Shown piece after piece: positions 1-9,512 of a stretch of 64,000 nucleotides of DNA. A program made the translations under genes and the position numbers. The first letter of the stretch is position 1. Every line of letters begins with the position of its first letter. Under the pieces are notes generated by a model. The model searched no databases and was not told where the DNA came from. It worked only from the letters and a program-made list of their open reading frames with translations. This DNA comes from a bacterium (lineage in GTDB: Bacteria > Planctomycetota > Planctomycetia > Planctomycetales > Planctomycetaceae). The stretch spans positions 119,747-183,746 of the forward strand of contig WGME01000001.1 of assembly GCA_016125225.1 (NCBI GenBank), read 5' to 3'.

Positions 1-733
1 TATTCGGAATCACATCTTTAATGGTGGCGATGATCTCTTCTTCGCTCTTGCCGAGGGTCGCCTGATTCGACACCTGGTAGAAGTCGCCCATCGCCTGGCT
101 CCCTTCTCCATAAAGCCCACGGACTGCGAGGCCGATCTTCTGCAAGGCCTGGAAGACCTTCTGAATCTCTTTGGTCAATACCAGTGCGGGCAGGTGCAGC
201 AGTACGCTTACGCGAATGCCCGTGCCGACATTGGTCGGGCAGGCGGTCAGGTAACCGAGTTTCTCGCTGAATGCGTAATTGACTTCTGCTTCGATCGCAT
301 CATCGATGGCATTGATTTCCTGCCAGCAGTCATCGAGCGCCAGACCACTGCGAAGCACCTGCATGCGCAAATGATCTTCCTCATTCACCATCAGGCTGAT
401 GCTCTCTCCGGCAGAGACACCGACGCCGCGCCGACCATGCCCTTCCGAGAGTTCCCGACTGATAAGTTGCCGTTCGACCAGAAACTGTCGATCGAGTGTT
501 TCCAGCTGGTCCACGCGAATATAGTCGAGTGTCCGTCCGGCGGGTTTCTGTTCAATCTGAGAGCGCAGCAGGGCTTCCACTTCCGCACGCACCGAATCGG
601 ACGCGCGATTGGGAAAGGGATATTGAGCCAGGTTACGGGCCAGACGAATCCGACTCGACATCACAATATCGGATTCGGGGCCAGTCCCGCGGAGCCACTC
701 GCCTCCGGTTTGTGAGAGAGACTCCAGGTCCAC
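1..733 (-). CDS. mcsB: Protein-arginine kinase McsB (3' part beyond window)
   Basis: ATP:guanido phosphotransferase family. McsB phosphorylates arginines on proteins, which in Firmicutes marks them for the ClpCP protease. The first 244 residues are visible and the rest runs off the left edge. Seen: SSRIRLARN at about 26-34, the NEEDH motif at 117-121 and YLTACPTNVGTG at about 161-172, where C165 matches the conserved cysteine of guanidino kinases. I chose a GTG start at 733 because a GAGGAG ribosome site lies six bases upstream and an in-frame stop sits just before it. It follows mcsA directly on the same strand, the arrangement known from Firmicutes. Family assignment is firm; its partner protease here is inferred. 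Confidence 0.95.
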   Translation of the reverse strand, partial: MDLESLSQTGGEWLRGTGPESDIVMSSRIRLARNLAQYPFPNRASDSVRAEVEALLRSQIEQKPAGRTLDYIRVDQLETLDRQFLVERQLISRELSEGHGRRGVGVSAGESISLMVNEEDHLRMQVLRSGLALDDCWQEINAIDDAIEAEVNYAFSEKLGYLTACPTNVGTGIRVSVLLHLPALVLTKEIQKVFQALQKIGLAVRGLYGEGSQAMGDFYQVSNQATLGKSEEEIIATIKDVIPN

Positions 734-793
734 ACCCAACTCCTCATGTCCGATGCTTCCGGACGGTTAACGCAGCCCACACAGACCGATTGT

Positions 794-1306
794 CTATTCG
801 GAGGGCTTTGATCCCATTTGCGATTCCAGTTGCTGAATCTCATCACGCAACCGGGCCGCTTCCTCGTACAACTCATCGTCCACGGCGGTCTTGAGTCGAT
901 TGCGCAGCTTCACCAGACGGAACTGAAACTGACTGGCATCAGGCGCCCGCTTCGGCACTTTTCCGACGTGCTGTACCTCGCCATGGATGTTTTCCAGCAG
1001 AGGCAGCAACTCATCCTGAAAGGCGACATAGTCGTGGGCACAACCCAAACGTCCCTGACTGCGAAACTCTTTGAACGTGATACCGCAGCTCGGGCAAACC
1101 TGCTCGTCGGCCTCGGAGGTCGTATCGGAAAGCTGAGCCTTAACCGACGCCGGAGCTTCCACCGGCGATTCCTCGGACTCGGCCTGCGTGGGATTCAAAT
1201 AGTCCTTGGCGCACGACTCACACAAATGCAGCGCCTGCACATCACCATCGCGAATTTCCGTGATATGCAGTACCGCAGGTTTTGAACAGCGACCGCACTT
1301 CTTCAT
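794..1306 (-). CDS. mcsA: McsA-like zinc-binding activator of McsB, UVR motif
   Basis: 170 aa. In Firmicutes McsA binds and activates the arginine kinase McsB. Seen: a first zinc-type site with C4/C7 and C29/C32, a second with C71/C74 and C89, and a UvrB/UvrC-type motif at about 127-162 (paired helices rich in Glu, Arg and Leu). In the second site the expected last Cys is Asp (sequence CAHD), so that site may use His91 or be incomplete. The gene ends 60 bases before the mcsB start, so the pair is likely cotranscribed. No ctsR or clpC gene lies nearby, unlike the Firmicute operon. Confidence 0.9.
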   Translation of the reverse strand: MKKCGRCSKPAVLHITEIRDGDVQALHLCESCAKDYLNPTQAESEESPVEAPASVKAQLSDTTSEADEQVCPSCGITFKEFRSQGRLGCAHDYVAFQDELLPLLENIHGEVQHVGKVPKRAPDASQFQFRLVKLRNRLKTAVDDELYEEAARLRDEIQQLESQMGSKPSE

Positions 1307-1469
1307 CGGCCAGCCAGCTTTCTTCAGCGCCTACCAAATGACTTTTTGAATTCTAACGGTACGGGGGTGCTCGTCAAGGCACTAGGGCGAATCACTCAAA
1401 TGCGCAAGTTCTCTCACTGAAAGTGGATGTGGCTCCAAAACACACGAGGACCGTGACTATGGCGTCGGC

Positions 1470-2249
1470 TTAGTTCCAGGCGGCAGGCGTTTCCAGAAGA
1501 CTGCGGACGCGTCGCAAGCGCATCAGGCGTCCCGTCGCCCGCTGTTGCCAGCCGGTTTCCCCCGCGACGCGGAAATGCTCCGCCGCCTTGGCGAGGCAAC
1601 GCTCGGCGGCTCGCAAACGATCCGCCTGCTGCAGGAATTCGGCCAGATTCACCAAATCCCGAGCGGCAAATGCGAAATTCTGTTGTGCCAGATGCGTCCG
1701 ATACGCCTGCTTCAAGTGACGGATTGCGGGACGCAATTCTCCCCGCAAACCACAGAGCAAACCTTGAGTGGCCTCGATCGTTCCCGGCCAGATTTCACGA
1801 TCGTCGACATCCTCAACCGCTTCCAGCATCATTTCCGCCAACTCATATGAGCCCGCGGCCAATGCGTCATTCGCCAGATGCAGCAAGTCTTCCGGTCCGC
1901 AATCGTCCTGCCACATCAGCGACCGCTGCTGAAACCGGCGGGCCAGTTCGAAATCTCCCAGATCCCGGTAGATCGCTGACAGATTATGATAGACCGCTGC
2001 GAGCAGGTCACGCCGACCAGCCGCCTGGGCCGTGTCGATCACCTGAGTCCATTCCTGAATGGCACGATTCCAATGGCCACGCTCGGCGTATTGGGTGCCT
2101 AAAGACAGGCGAATTTCCGGGGCGCCGGTCGAATCGGCGGCAGATCGCAAGGTGACTTCGGCATCGTGCCAGCGCCCTGCAGAAAGTAAGTTCTCAACGG
2201 TGGTCCAAAGGGCAGAAAACTCTGCCGGACTGATACTCGACGACAGCAT
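1470..2249 (-). CDS. Tetratricopeptide-repeat protein
   Basis: 259 aa, no signal peptide and no membrane segment. The sequence is almost wholly helical, with several TPR-like pairs: residues about 50-90 (LGTQYAERGHWNRAIQEW), about 86-120 (YHNLSAIYRDLGDFELARR), and further degenerate repeats to about 240. TPR proteins act as protein-binding scaffolds; the partner is unknown. The ATG at 2249 has an AGGAA site about seven bases upstream. It ends 163 bases before mcsA and may be read with mcsA-mcsB, but nothing in the sequence ties the functions together. Confidence 0.75.
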   Translation of the reverse strand: MLSSSISPAEFSALWTTVENLLSAGRWHDAEVTLRSAADSTGAPEIRLSLGTQYAERGHWNRAIQEWTQVIDTAQAAGRRDLLAAVYHNLSAIYRDLGDFELARRFQQRSLMWQDDCGPEDLLHLANDALAAGSYELAEMMLEAVEDVDDREIWPGTIEATQGLLCGLRGELRPAIRHLKQAYRTHLAQQNFAFAARDLVNLAEFLQQADRLRAAERCLAKAAEHFRVAGETGWQQRATGRLMRLRRVRSLLETPAAWN

Positions 2250-2705
2250 TCGCTCGTTCCTCTAGGCTGGGCCTACGCAGTACCACGAGCGTGGCCGTTG
2301 GATCGATCCGTCTCCCAACAGCAGAATGCGACCTGAGATACTGGACAAGCTTTACCGAAAGATCGCATTTTGTCAAGTCGCAAACAAAACACCCAAAACC
2401 CCGGATCAACCAATCAACCGACCGGGGTGTGAAGCTGAGTGACGGACTGAAGATTCACAGCATGTCTCACTGAAGATGGTCCTGCTGTGTGCTGCCAGTT
2501 TGGCAGAGGAGTCAGTCCCCGGTCAGCGGTTTTCCGTCAGCATGGCAGCAACTGCCGTCTGAGCATTTTCCCTTTGTAGTTTATCCGAAACGACTTGCGC
2601 TTCGTATGATCAAATGGCGCGCGATTCGCAATGCAGTTTGGGCACTTGCTCCCGTAATGACGTACTGCCCCGTGGGGCGTGATAGCAGCAGCTGAGGAGA
2701 TTTGC
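2250..2705. other. Intergenic region upstream of groES
   Basis: 456 bases between the start of the minus-strand TPR gene and the start of groES. It must hold both divergent promoters. I see no CIRCE element (TTAGCACTC-N9-GAGTGCTAA) and no coding frame I trust. A TATGAT at 2605-2610 could be a -10 box for groES, but no good -35 box stands 16-18 bases upstream. Confidence 0.5.
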
Positions 2706-3026
2706 ATGGCGAAGAAAGCAGACAAGGCGTCGGTCGATTTGAAGCTCGTCCCCCTGGGTGACCGCGTGGTGGTGAAACGCGCCGCCGCTGAGAGCAAGAC
2801 AGCCGGGGGCATTGTGCTGCCTGATTCTGCCACTGATAAGCCCCAACGCGGCGAAGTGCTGGCGGTCGGCGAAGGCCACGTCAAAAACAGCGGCCTGCAC
2901 GTGCCCCTCACCGTGAAAGCGGGCAACCTGGTGATCTTCAGCTCCTACGCGGGCGATGAGTTCAAGGTCGGCGACGAGAGCTACCTGCTCATGCGCGAGT
3001 CCGACATTCTGGCCGTTTACGGTTGA
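2706..3026 (+). CDS. groES: Co-chaperonin GroES
   Basis: 106 aa, slightly longer than the usual 95-100 because of an N-terminal extension ([13 protein letters not shown]). GroES caps GroEL and drives folding in its cavity. Seen: [12 protein letters not shown] at the N-terminal strand, the mobile-loop region [11 protein letters not shown] at about 33-43, and the closing [12 protein letters not shown] typical of the family. The ATG at 2706 is chosen over an upstream in-frame start because GAGGAG lies six bases before it. groEL follows 136 bases downstream on the same strand. Confidence 0.97.
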   Translation: MAKKADKASVDLKLVPLGDRVVVKRAAAESKTAGGIVLPDSATDKPQRGEVLAVGEGHVKNSGLHVPLTVKAGNLVIFSSYAGDEFKVGDESYLLMRESDILAVYG

Positions 3027-3162
3027 GACGTATCAGGACATGGGATGTCGGGAATCAGTCGTTCTTCGCTGAATCTTGCCTGACACCCGAGACCTGACAC
3101 CCTGCTCGAACCCTGACCTCTAATACGCAACACCTAAGACATCTCCGACGGAACCAATTCCC

Positions 3163-4782
3163 ATGGCAAAAATGCTGGCCTTTGATCAGGAAGCCCAAGA
3201 GGCAATGCGCCGGGGCGTCCAGAAACTCGCGAAGACCGTTCGCGTGACTCTCGGCCCCCGCGGTCGCAACGTCATCATCGAAAAGAGCTTCGGCTCGCCC
3301 ACCGTCACCAAGGACGGTGTCACCGTCGCCCGGGAAATCGAACTGCCGGACAAGTTCGAAGACATGGGTGCCCGCATGGTCCGTGAAGTGGCCAGCAAGA
3401 CCAGCGACATCGCTGGCGACGGCACCACCACCGCCACCGTGCTCGCCGAAGCCATTTACTGCGAAGGCCTCAAGGCCGTTGTCGCCGGGGTCAACCCGAT
3501 CGACATGAAACGCGGCATGGACAAGGCCGTCGAACTGATTACCGCCAAGCTGAAGAGCATGGCGATCAAGTGCGATAAGAAGGAAGCCATTGCCCAGGTC
3601 GGTACTGTGGCCGCCAACGGCGATACCACCATCGGCAAGATCCTCGCCGACGCCATGGAAAAGGTCGGTAAAGACGGCGTGATCACCGTCGAAGAAGGCA
3701 AGTCGCTCGAAACCAACTTCGAAGTCGTCGAAGGGATGCAGTTCGATCGCGGCTACCTCTCGCCCTACTTCGTCACCGATCCGCAATCGATGGAAGCCGT
3801 CCTCGAAGACGCTTACATCCTGATCCACGAAAAGAAGATCAGCAACATCAAGGATCTCGTGCCGGTTCTGGAAAAGGTCGTCCAGTCGGGCAAGCCTTTG
3901 CTGATCATCGCGGAAGACGTGGAAGGGGAAGCCCTCGCCACCCTCGTCATCAACAAGCTGCGTGGCACTTTCAAGATTGCCGCCGTGAAGGCCCCCGGTT
4001 ACGGCGACCGTCGCAAGGCCATGCTGCAAGACATTGCGATTATGGTCGGTGGTCAGGCGATCTTCGAAGACCTCGGCATCCAGCTCGAAAACGTCCAGCT
4101 GTCGGACCTCGGCCGTGCCAAGCGGATCGTGATCGACAAGGACAACACCACCATCATCGAAGGCTTGGGTAAGTCGGCCGACATTAAGTCCCGCACCGAG
4201 CAGATTCGTCGCGAACTCGCCAACAGCAGCAGCGACTATGATCGCGAAAAGCTGGAAGAGCGGATCGCCAAGCTCTCGGGCGGTGTGGCTCAGGTTAACG
4301 TCGGGGCCGCGACCGAAAGCGAAATGAAAGAGAAGAAGGCCCGCGTGGAAGACGCCCTGCACGCCACCCGTGCAGCCGTGGAAGAAGGCATTCTTCCCGG
4401 TGGCGGTGTCGCCTTGCTGCGAGCCTCGATCGGTGCCAAGTCCGAGGGTTTGAACACCGACGAAGTGGTCGGCTTCAACATCATCGTGAGGGCCTGCCGT
4501 GCTCCGCTGACTCAGATTTCCAACAACGCCGGTGTCGATGGTGCCGTCATCGCCGAGAAGGTTTCCAACCTGAAGGGCAATGAAGGCTACAACGCTGCCA
4601 CCGGCGAATACGAAGATCTGGTCAAGGCCGGGATTATCGACCCCGCCAAGGTGACCCGCAGTGCCCTGCAGAACGCCGCCAGCGTTTCGACCCTGCTCCT
4701 CACCAGCGATGCCCTCATCGCCGAGAAGCCGAAAGACGACGACAAGAAAGCCGGCCACGGCCACGACGACGACATGTACTAA
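3163..4782 (+). CDS. groEL: Chaperonin GroEL
   Basis: 539 aa, full length for the 60-kDa chaperonin that forms the double ring with GroES. Seen: [19 protein letters not shown] at the start, the nucleotide-binding [14 protein letters not shown] near residue 86, and GGGVALLRA near residue 410. The C-terminus ends in a His/Asp-rich GHGHDDDMY in place of the GGM-repeat tail of E. coli GroEL. It shares an operon with groES and is closed by a strong terminator. Many planctomycetes carry several GroEL copies; this one, next to groES, is probably the main housekeeping copy (inference). Confidence 0.98.
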   Translation: MAKMLAFDQEAQEAMRRGVQKLAKTVRVTLGPRGRNVIIEKSFGSPTVTKDGVTVAREIELPDKFEDMGARMVREVASKTSDIAGDGTTTATVLAEAIYCEGLKAVVAGVNPIDMKRGMDKAVELITAKLKSMAIKCDKKEAIAQVGTVAANGDTTIGKILADAMEKVGKDGVITVEEGKSLETNFEVVEGMQFDRGYLSPYFVTDPQSMEAVLEDAYILIHEKKISNIKDLVPVLEKVVQSGKPLLIIAEDVEGEALATLVINKLRGTFKIAAVKAPGYGDRRKAMLQDIAIMVGGQAIFEDLGIQLENVQLSDLGRAKRIVIDKDNTTIIEGLGKSADIKSRTEQIRRELANSSSDYDREKLEERIAKLSGGVAQVNVGAATESEMKEKKARVEDALHATRAAVEEGILPGGGVALLRASIGAKSEGLNTDEVVGFNIIVRACRAPLTQISNNAGVDGAVIAEKVSNLKGNEGYNAATGEYEDLVKAGIIDPAKVTRSALQNAASVSTLLLTSDALIAEKPKDDDKKAGHGHDDDMY

Positions 4783-4819
4783 TCGTCGCGGATAATGTCC
4801 GGCTTTGATGCACATCCAG

Positions 4820-4853
4820 AAGCCCAGGGATTGCGATCCCTGGGCTTCTTTTG
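4820..4853 (+). terminator. Rho-independent terminator after groEL
   Basis: A perfect 12-base stem (AAGCCCAGGGAT / ATCCCTGGGCTT) with a 4-base loop, then CTTTT on the plus strand, 38 bases after the groEL stop. The AGCCCA...TGGGCT stem recurs at four other gene ends in this window. Confidence 0.9.
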
Positions 4854-4937
4854 CGCGCGGTGTGTGTTCGGTTGTGACTCTCGGTATGCTGGTAACGCGG
4901 TGCTCGGCTCACCAGTTACGCTGCTTCGGGATGTTGC

Positions 4938-6335
4938 ATGACCTTGTCTGAATCGTCGAACGCGGAACCAACTGCGAACACGTTGCCGCGTGTATTAACG
5001 CTGTGGGATGGCGTGGGCATTGTGATTGGTTCGATCATCGGGTCGGGCATTTTTCTGAAGGTGGGCAATGTTGATGCCGCGCTAAAGATGTTCGGCTTCG
5101 GGCCGATCATCGGCATCTGGGCTCTCGTCGGGTTGGTGACCTTGTGCGGCTCGCTGGCCCTCGGCGAACTCGCCGCAATGTTTCCGCATGCGGGCGGTCC
5201 GTATGTTTATCTCCGGGAAGCCTATGGCCGGTTGCCGGCGTTTCTCTGGGGTTGGACCGAGTTCTGGGTGGTGCGGACAGGATCGGTCGGCGCCCTCGCG
5301 TGTGCGACGGCGTTGTACCTCAATCAGGTGGTCCCGCTTTCGCATTGGGGCCAGGGGGGCGTGGCCATCGCCATCGTCGTCGGCCTGTCTTCGGCCTGTG
5401 TGATCAGCACCCGCTGGAGTGCGTCCATCCAGAACAGCTTCACGGTGATCAAGCTACTGTTTCTCGGAGCGATCATTGTGCTGCCGGTGCTGATGTTCCG
5501 CAGCGATGTCACCCATTGGTCGCCGGTCTGGGAACCATCAACAGAAACAAGCTTCTGGCAAGCACTCGGCGTCGCCTTCATCGCCGTCATGTGGCCATAT
5601 GATGGCTGGATCAACTTGGCCCCTGTCGCCGAAGATCTGCGCGAACCCCATCGCAACGTCCCTAAGGCGTTAGCCATAGGCATGGGGGTGGTCGTCACGG
5701 TTTATGTGCTGGCGAACCTCAGCTATCACTTGGTGTTAACGATGGAACAGGTCGCGGGCACCAAGACCATTGCGGCGGATATGTTTCAAGTCTTGTTCGG
5801 ACCCACTGGCGCCAAACTCGCCGCTATCGGCGTGATGTGTTCCACCTTCGGAGCCACCAATTCAAACATGCTCTGCGGACCACGCATCTACTTTGCCATG
5901 GCACGCGATGGTCTGCTGCCGGGTTCATTGCAGCAGGTCCATACCCGCTGGCAGACACCGGCGAATGCGATCATCGTACAATGCGTCTGGACCGTGATCC
6001 TGATTCTCGTTTTCTACGCGTGGAAGAGTGATCCGAAGGCCGCGTTCGATGGTCTGACCGACTCGGTGATCTTCGCGGGCCTTATCTTCTACAGCCTTAC
6101 GGTCGGAGCCGTCTATGTGCTGCGGAGATCGCATCCGCAACAAGAGCGGCCCTATCGCACATGGGGTTACCCACTCACCCCAGCCCTGTTGATCGGCGTG
6201 TACCTCTTTGCGTTGGTGCGCCAACTCATCGATCAATGGCAACAAATGACCGCCGTGATCGCCCTCATCATCAGTGGCGTGATTTACTATGCGATCATGA
6301 CTCGGGGCCATCGGAAGCCTGCACCGATCCGGTAG
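4938..6335 (+). CDS. APC-family amino acid permease
   Basis: 465 aa with about 12 hydrophobic segments. The family (amino acid-polyamine-organocation) moves amino acids across the inner membrane by symport or exchange. Seen: the first-helix signature VGIVIGSIIGSGIF at about 26-39, GPYVYLREAYG after helix 2, and WPYDGWINLAPVAED at about 220-235 as in L-type (LAT/YfnA-like) transporters. The substrate cannot be told from sequence. The ATG at 4938 has only a weak ribosome site. The 3' end overlaps the convergent small membrane gene by 41 bases. Confidence 0.9.
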   Translation: MTLSESSNAEPTANTLPRVLTLWDGVGIVIGSIIGSGIFLKVGNVDAALKMFGFGPIIGIWALVGLVTLCGSLALGELAAMFPHAGGPYVYLREAYGRLPAFLWGWTEFWVVRTGSVGALACATALYLNQVVPLSHWGQGGVAIAIVVGLSSACVISTRWSASIQNSFTVIKLLFLGAIIVLPVLMFRSDVTHWSPVWEPSTETSFWQALGVAFIAVMWPYDGWINLAPVAEDLREPHRNVPKALAIGMGVVVTVYVLANLSYHLVLTMEQVAGTKTIAADMFQVLFGPTGAKLAAIGVMCSTFGATNSNMLCGPRIYFAMARDGLLPGSLQQVHTRWQTPANAIIVQCVWTVILILVFYAWKSDPKAAFDGLTDSVIFAGLIFYSLTVGAVYVLRRSHPQQERPYRTWGYPLTPALLIGVYLFALVRQLIDQWQQMTAVIALIISGVIYYAIMTRGHRKPAPIR

Positions 6336-6627
6336 ACAGCGCCTGTTGATGGACTTTCATCTGCGTCCACAATCGCCAACCGAGCGAACCGATCCCGAAC
6401 ACGCACAGGGTCTTCATCACTGCCAGCCACCATGGCTTCCACCAGGCACCGGTCACGACCTCAATGGCGTCTGACAGTCCGAAGATCAGCAAGACCACGC
6501 ACAAGGCGAACGCCGTTCGAGCAATCGGTGCCGGTCGCCATCGGCAGGCGATGGCCAGTGCGATCCCCAAGACGGACCAGTACCCAGCCTCGGCGATGTT
6601 GAACAGACGGACGAAATCCCAACTCAT
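6295..6627 (-). CDS. Small membrane protein of unknown function
   Basis: 110 aa with three hydrophobic stretches (about 10-28, 38-56 and 66-86) and a polar C-terminal tail. It begins MSWDFVRLFNIAEAGYWS and contains an acidic LSDAIEV between helices. I do not recognise a named family. It is convergent with the amino acid permease and overlaps its last 41 bases. The conserved-looking charged and aromatic pattern within the helices and the lack of any better frame support it as a real gene. Confidence 0.65.
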   Translation of the reverse strand: MSWDFVRLFNIAEAGYWSVLGIALAIACRWRPAPIARTAFALCVVLLIFGLSDAIEVVTGAWWKPWWLAVMKTLCVFGIGSLGWRLWTQMKVHQQALSTGSVQASDGPES

Positions 6628-6817
6628 CCGGAGTCACTCTGGCTGTTTCGGTGTGGAAGGTCGACACCTCTGGACGTTGATGCTGCCGTAGCAATAACGC
6701 CGAGCGACTTTCATTTTCCACCAGCGAATCTCCTCTCGACGGCGTAGGCCCGGTGGATGATGATGTTTCCATGTTGGTAGCAAGTAAAATGTGACGTTAA
6801 ATCCGAAGGAGTCTTGC

Positions 6818-8413
6818 ATGGATGCCCCGCTTGACAGAGAGACTCCCCCGTTGCCGGTGACGGATTTCGTTGTGGAATCGCAACCCGTCCGTTGGCGGGA
6901 AGTTCTGGCGGTGATCGTACTGGTCGTGCTCAGCGATCTGGCGATTTACCGTGGTCAGGGATACGCCGGGTATGCCGTGCTGTTCGCGCTCGCGCCGCTC
7001 TGTCTGGCATGGGGTACGGGCTCTGGGCGAAAGGCCATCGGTTGGAGCTTTGCGGCCCTCCTGTTGCTGCTGGCCGGTCGACTGGTCTGGTGCGGCTCCG
7101 TCCTGGCAGTGGTCTGCGGCTTCTTCTGTGTGGTCGCACTCGCGATGTGTCTCACCGGTCGAGTTCCGCAGATCTTATCGATGATTGCCTATTCCGGGCA
7201 AAGCTTCACAGCGGGGGCTGTCGGACTGAATGCCTATGGGGCGGCGGCTCATCGTCATTTGCAGCCGTTGAAAACATCAACGTGGATCGCAGTCGTGATG
7301 CCCGCCGGTGCCTTGATGTTGTTCGGCACTGTTTTCCTGATGGCGAATCCCGATCTGGTTGCCTGGGTCTCACAGGAATGGCAAGCCTGGTTCGATCGCA
7401 TGAGTGAATGGTTGATTCACTTTTCGATTCTGGAAATCCCCTTCTGGATCGCAGCGGCTTGGATCAGCGTAGGATTGCTGCGTCCGCTGAGCGGCTCTGG
7501 CGAAGCTCGTCGTCGGGGCAACTCGACGGTGAATACGGAATCTCAATCCGCAGCGTTGTTCGCCGCCTTCCGCAATACGCTGCTGACCGTGATTGTGTTG
7601 TTTGTGGTCTACCTCGGTTTCGAGTTTCAGACGTTATGGTTCCGCACTTTCCCCAAGGGTTTTCATTACTCGGGGTACGCGCATGAAGGAGCGGCGTGGT
7701 TGACGGTCGCCTTGGCGATGGCCACGCTAACACTCTCGCTTATCTTCCGGGGGCAGGTACTGCTTGACCGACGGTTATCACGCCTCAAGCAACTGGCCTG
7801 GGTCTGGTCGGTACTGAATCTGCTGCTGGCGGTGGCGGTTTACAACCGGCTCTGGATCTATGTCGGCTTCAACGGCCTCACCCGCATGCGGATGGTCGCC
7901 TTCTTCGGCACCACCGCCGTGGTCATCGGCTTTCTACTGGCGGTCTACAAGATTGCCCGGCATCGTGATTTCGTGTGGCTGTTACGGTCCGATCTGTGGG
8001 CGCTCGCCCTCACCATCATCGCTTACGCCCTGACGCCGATTGACCTGATTGTGATGCGTTACAATACCCAGCGGATTCTCGCGGGCGACCCGGCTCCGTC
8101 GGTGCAGATCACAGTCCACCCCATCGATGCCGAGGGGCTGCGTGAATTGCTGCCTTTGTTGAACTGCGAGAACGAACTCATCCGCGACGGCATTCGTGCT
8201 CTCTATGCTCGGCAATGGATGCACCACGTGACGGGACCAGCCAATCGCGAAATCACGAACTGGGAAGACGCTTCGCAACTGCAATTTGCCGAGCGCTGGC
8301 TGGTGACCGACTTGAAGAGTACCAGTGACCAGTGGGCATTGCTGAATACCGACAGCAAGGTCCGCGAACAGGCGTGGGAACGCTTTCGTGAGTACGCGTA
8401 TCAATGGTACTGA
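6818..8413 (+). CDS. Polytopic membrane protein, DUF4173-like
   Basis: 531 aa. After a 25-residue polar N-terminus there are about ten hydrophobic segments up to residue about 425, then a soluble C-terminal region of about 105 residues (LRELLPLLNCENELIRDGIRA...). The layout and the run RMVAFFGTTAVVIGF resemble DUF4173/DUF4153 proteins, whose function is unknown. The ATG at 6818 is preferred over one 27 bases upstream because AAGGAG sits six bases before it. It stands alone between divergent and convergent neighbours. Family call is moderate; function unknown. Confidence 0.75.
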   Translation: MDAPLDRETPPLPVTDFVVESQPVRWREVLAVIVLVVLSDLAIYRGQGYAGYAVLFALAPLCLAWGTGSGRKAIGWSFAALLLLLAGRLVWCGSVLAVVCGFFCVVALAMCLTGRVPQILSMIAYSGQSFTAGAVGLNAYGAAAHRHLQPLKTSTWIAVVMPAGALMLFGTVFLMANPDLVAWVSQEWQAWFDRMSEWLIHFSILEIPFWIAAAWISVGLLRPLSGSGEARRRGNSTVNTESQSAALFAAFRNTLLTVIVLFVVYLGFEFQTLWFRTFPKGFHYSGYAHEGAAWLTVALAMATLTLSLIFRGQVLLDRRLSRLKQLAWVWSVLNLLLAVAVYNRLWIYVGFNGLTRMRMVAFFGTTAVVIGFLLAVYKIARHRDFVWLLRSDLWALALTIIAYALTPIDLIVMRYNTQRILAGDPAPSVQITVHPIDAEGLRELLPLLNCENELIRDGIRALYARQWMHHVTGPANREITNWEDASQLQFAERWLVTDLKSTSDQWALLNTDSKVREQAWERFREYAYQWY

Positions 8414-8426
8414 TCAATCCACCCAA

Positions 8427-9509
8427 TCACAGTTCGTCCATCAGCGATAGACCACGCACGCGGTCGGGGAGTTTTCCCAGATTGCGGTGGGCGACTAGTT
8501 CCGTCACGATGCTGACGGCGATCTCGGGGACCGTTTGCGAACCGATCTCGAAACCCAGCGGGGCATAGACCTTTCGCAACGTTTCCGCCGTGATGCCCTG
8601 CTCCAGCAGGTCTTTGAAGATCAGCTTGATCTTGCGGTGGCTACCGATGAGGCCCACATACCGGGCGGGTGTGTTCGCCAGATGGAACAACGCTTCTTCA
8701 TCGTGGTTATGGCCCCGCGTGACGATGATGCAGTAGGTATCACGGTCGATCTGCAGATTCGTTAACGCTTCATCAATCGGCCCCACGATGCGACGTTGCA
8801 CCCGTGGAAAACGTTCCGGGCTGCAATACTCCTGCCGGTCGTCGATCACCCAGACATCGAAATCGACATCGGCTGCGAGATCGGCCACTTTCTGCCCGAC
8901 ATGCCCGGCTCCTACGATTACCAGCCGACAGCGAGGCAAATGGGGCAGATAAGAGATGCCCCCATTCACATACGGGCGCGGCCGTTCGATCAACGGCCGG
9001 AGTCTTTGCAGGACCACCGCAGGTGCAGAGGTTGCAGTACGCTGAGCAATCACAGTTCCCGTGGCATCGAACAGATATCGACTGGCGAGTTCCCCACCAG
9101 ACGTTTCGGCATCGATGATCACCGCCTCGGTACAACCCTGTCCCGCCAGAAGTTGATCGGCCAGTGTGCGGTAGTAACCGAGGTCATCACCGGGACGGAT
9201 CGGATCGACCAGCATCTTCATGCGGCCGCCACAGATCAAACCGTCATCCCAACCGTAGTCGCTATCGAGTTGAAAGGTGAGCAGTTCAGTCCCGCCGGTC
9301 GCGAAACGTTCGAGCGCCTGGCGTTTGACTTCGGCTTCGACACAACCGCCGCCCAGCGTGCCCGATTGCGAACCATCCGGAAACACGAGCATTGCGGCCC
9401 CGGCTTTTTGCGGCGTAGACCCGCGAGTTTCCACGAGAGCGGTGTAACAGACCGGGTGCCCGGACCGCAGCATCTGATCGAGTTCGAGGAGGATCGTGCG
9501 CATCGACAT
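8427..9509 (-). CDS. XdhC/CoxI-family molybdenum-cofactor maturation protein
   Basis: 360 aa. The family binds molybdenum cofactor and helps sulfurate and insert it into xanthine dehydrogenase-type enzymes. Seen: N-terminal XdhC/CoxI domain with ALVETRGSTPQKAGAAM at about 23-39 and SGTLGGGCVEAEV near 50-62; a C-terminal Rossmann-like domain from about 195 (LVIVGAGHVGQKVADLA) with TRGHNHDEEALF near 265. No xdhA or xdhB gene is present here; the partner enzyme must lie elsewhere. The CWC zinc-ribbon gene ends three bases upstream, so the two are cotranscribed. Confidence 0.92.
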   Translation of the reverse strand: MSMRTILLELDQMLRSGHPVCYTALVETRGSTPQKAGAAMLVFPDGSQSGTLGGGCVEAEVKRQALERFATGGTELLTFQLDSDYGWDDGLICGGRMKMLVDPIRPGDDLGYYRTLADQLLAGQGCTEAVIIDAETSGGELASRYLFDATGTVIAQRTATSAPAVVLQRLRPLIERPRPYVNGGISYLPHLPRCRLVIVGAGHVGQKVADLAADVDFDVWVIDDRQEYCSPERFPRVQRRIVGPIDEALTNLQIDRDTYCIIVTRGHNHDEEALFHLANTPARYVGLIGSHRKIKLIFKDLLEQGITAETLRKVYAPLGFEIGSQTVPEIAVSIVTELVAHRNLGKLPDRVRGLSLMDEL

Positions 9510-9512
9510 CGT

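Noticed and set aside
2620..2700. Palindrome GCCCCGTGGGGC before groES as a possible CIRCE
   Set aside because: Shares no bases with TTAGCACTC...GAGTGCTAA and is too short.
3055..4815. 586-residue open frame antisense to groEL
   Set aside because: It mirrors groEL codon use, has an unnatural His/Val/Asp-rich composition, and groEL itself is certain on the other strand.
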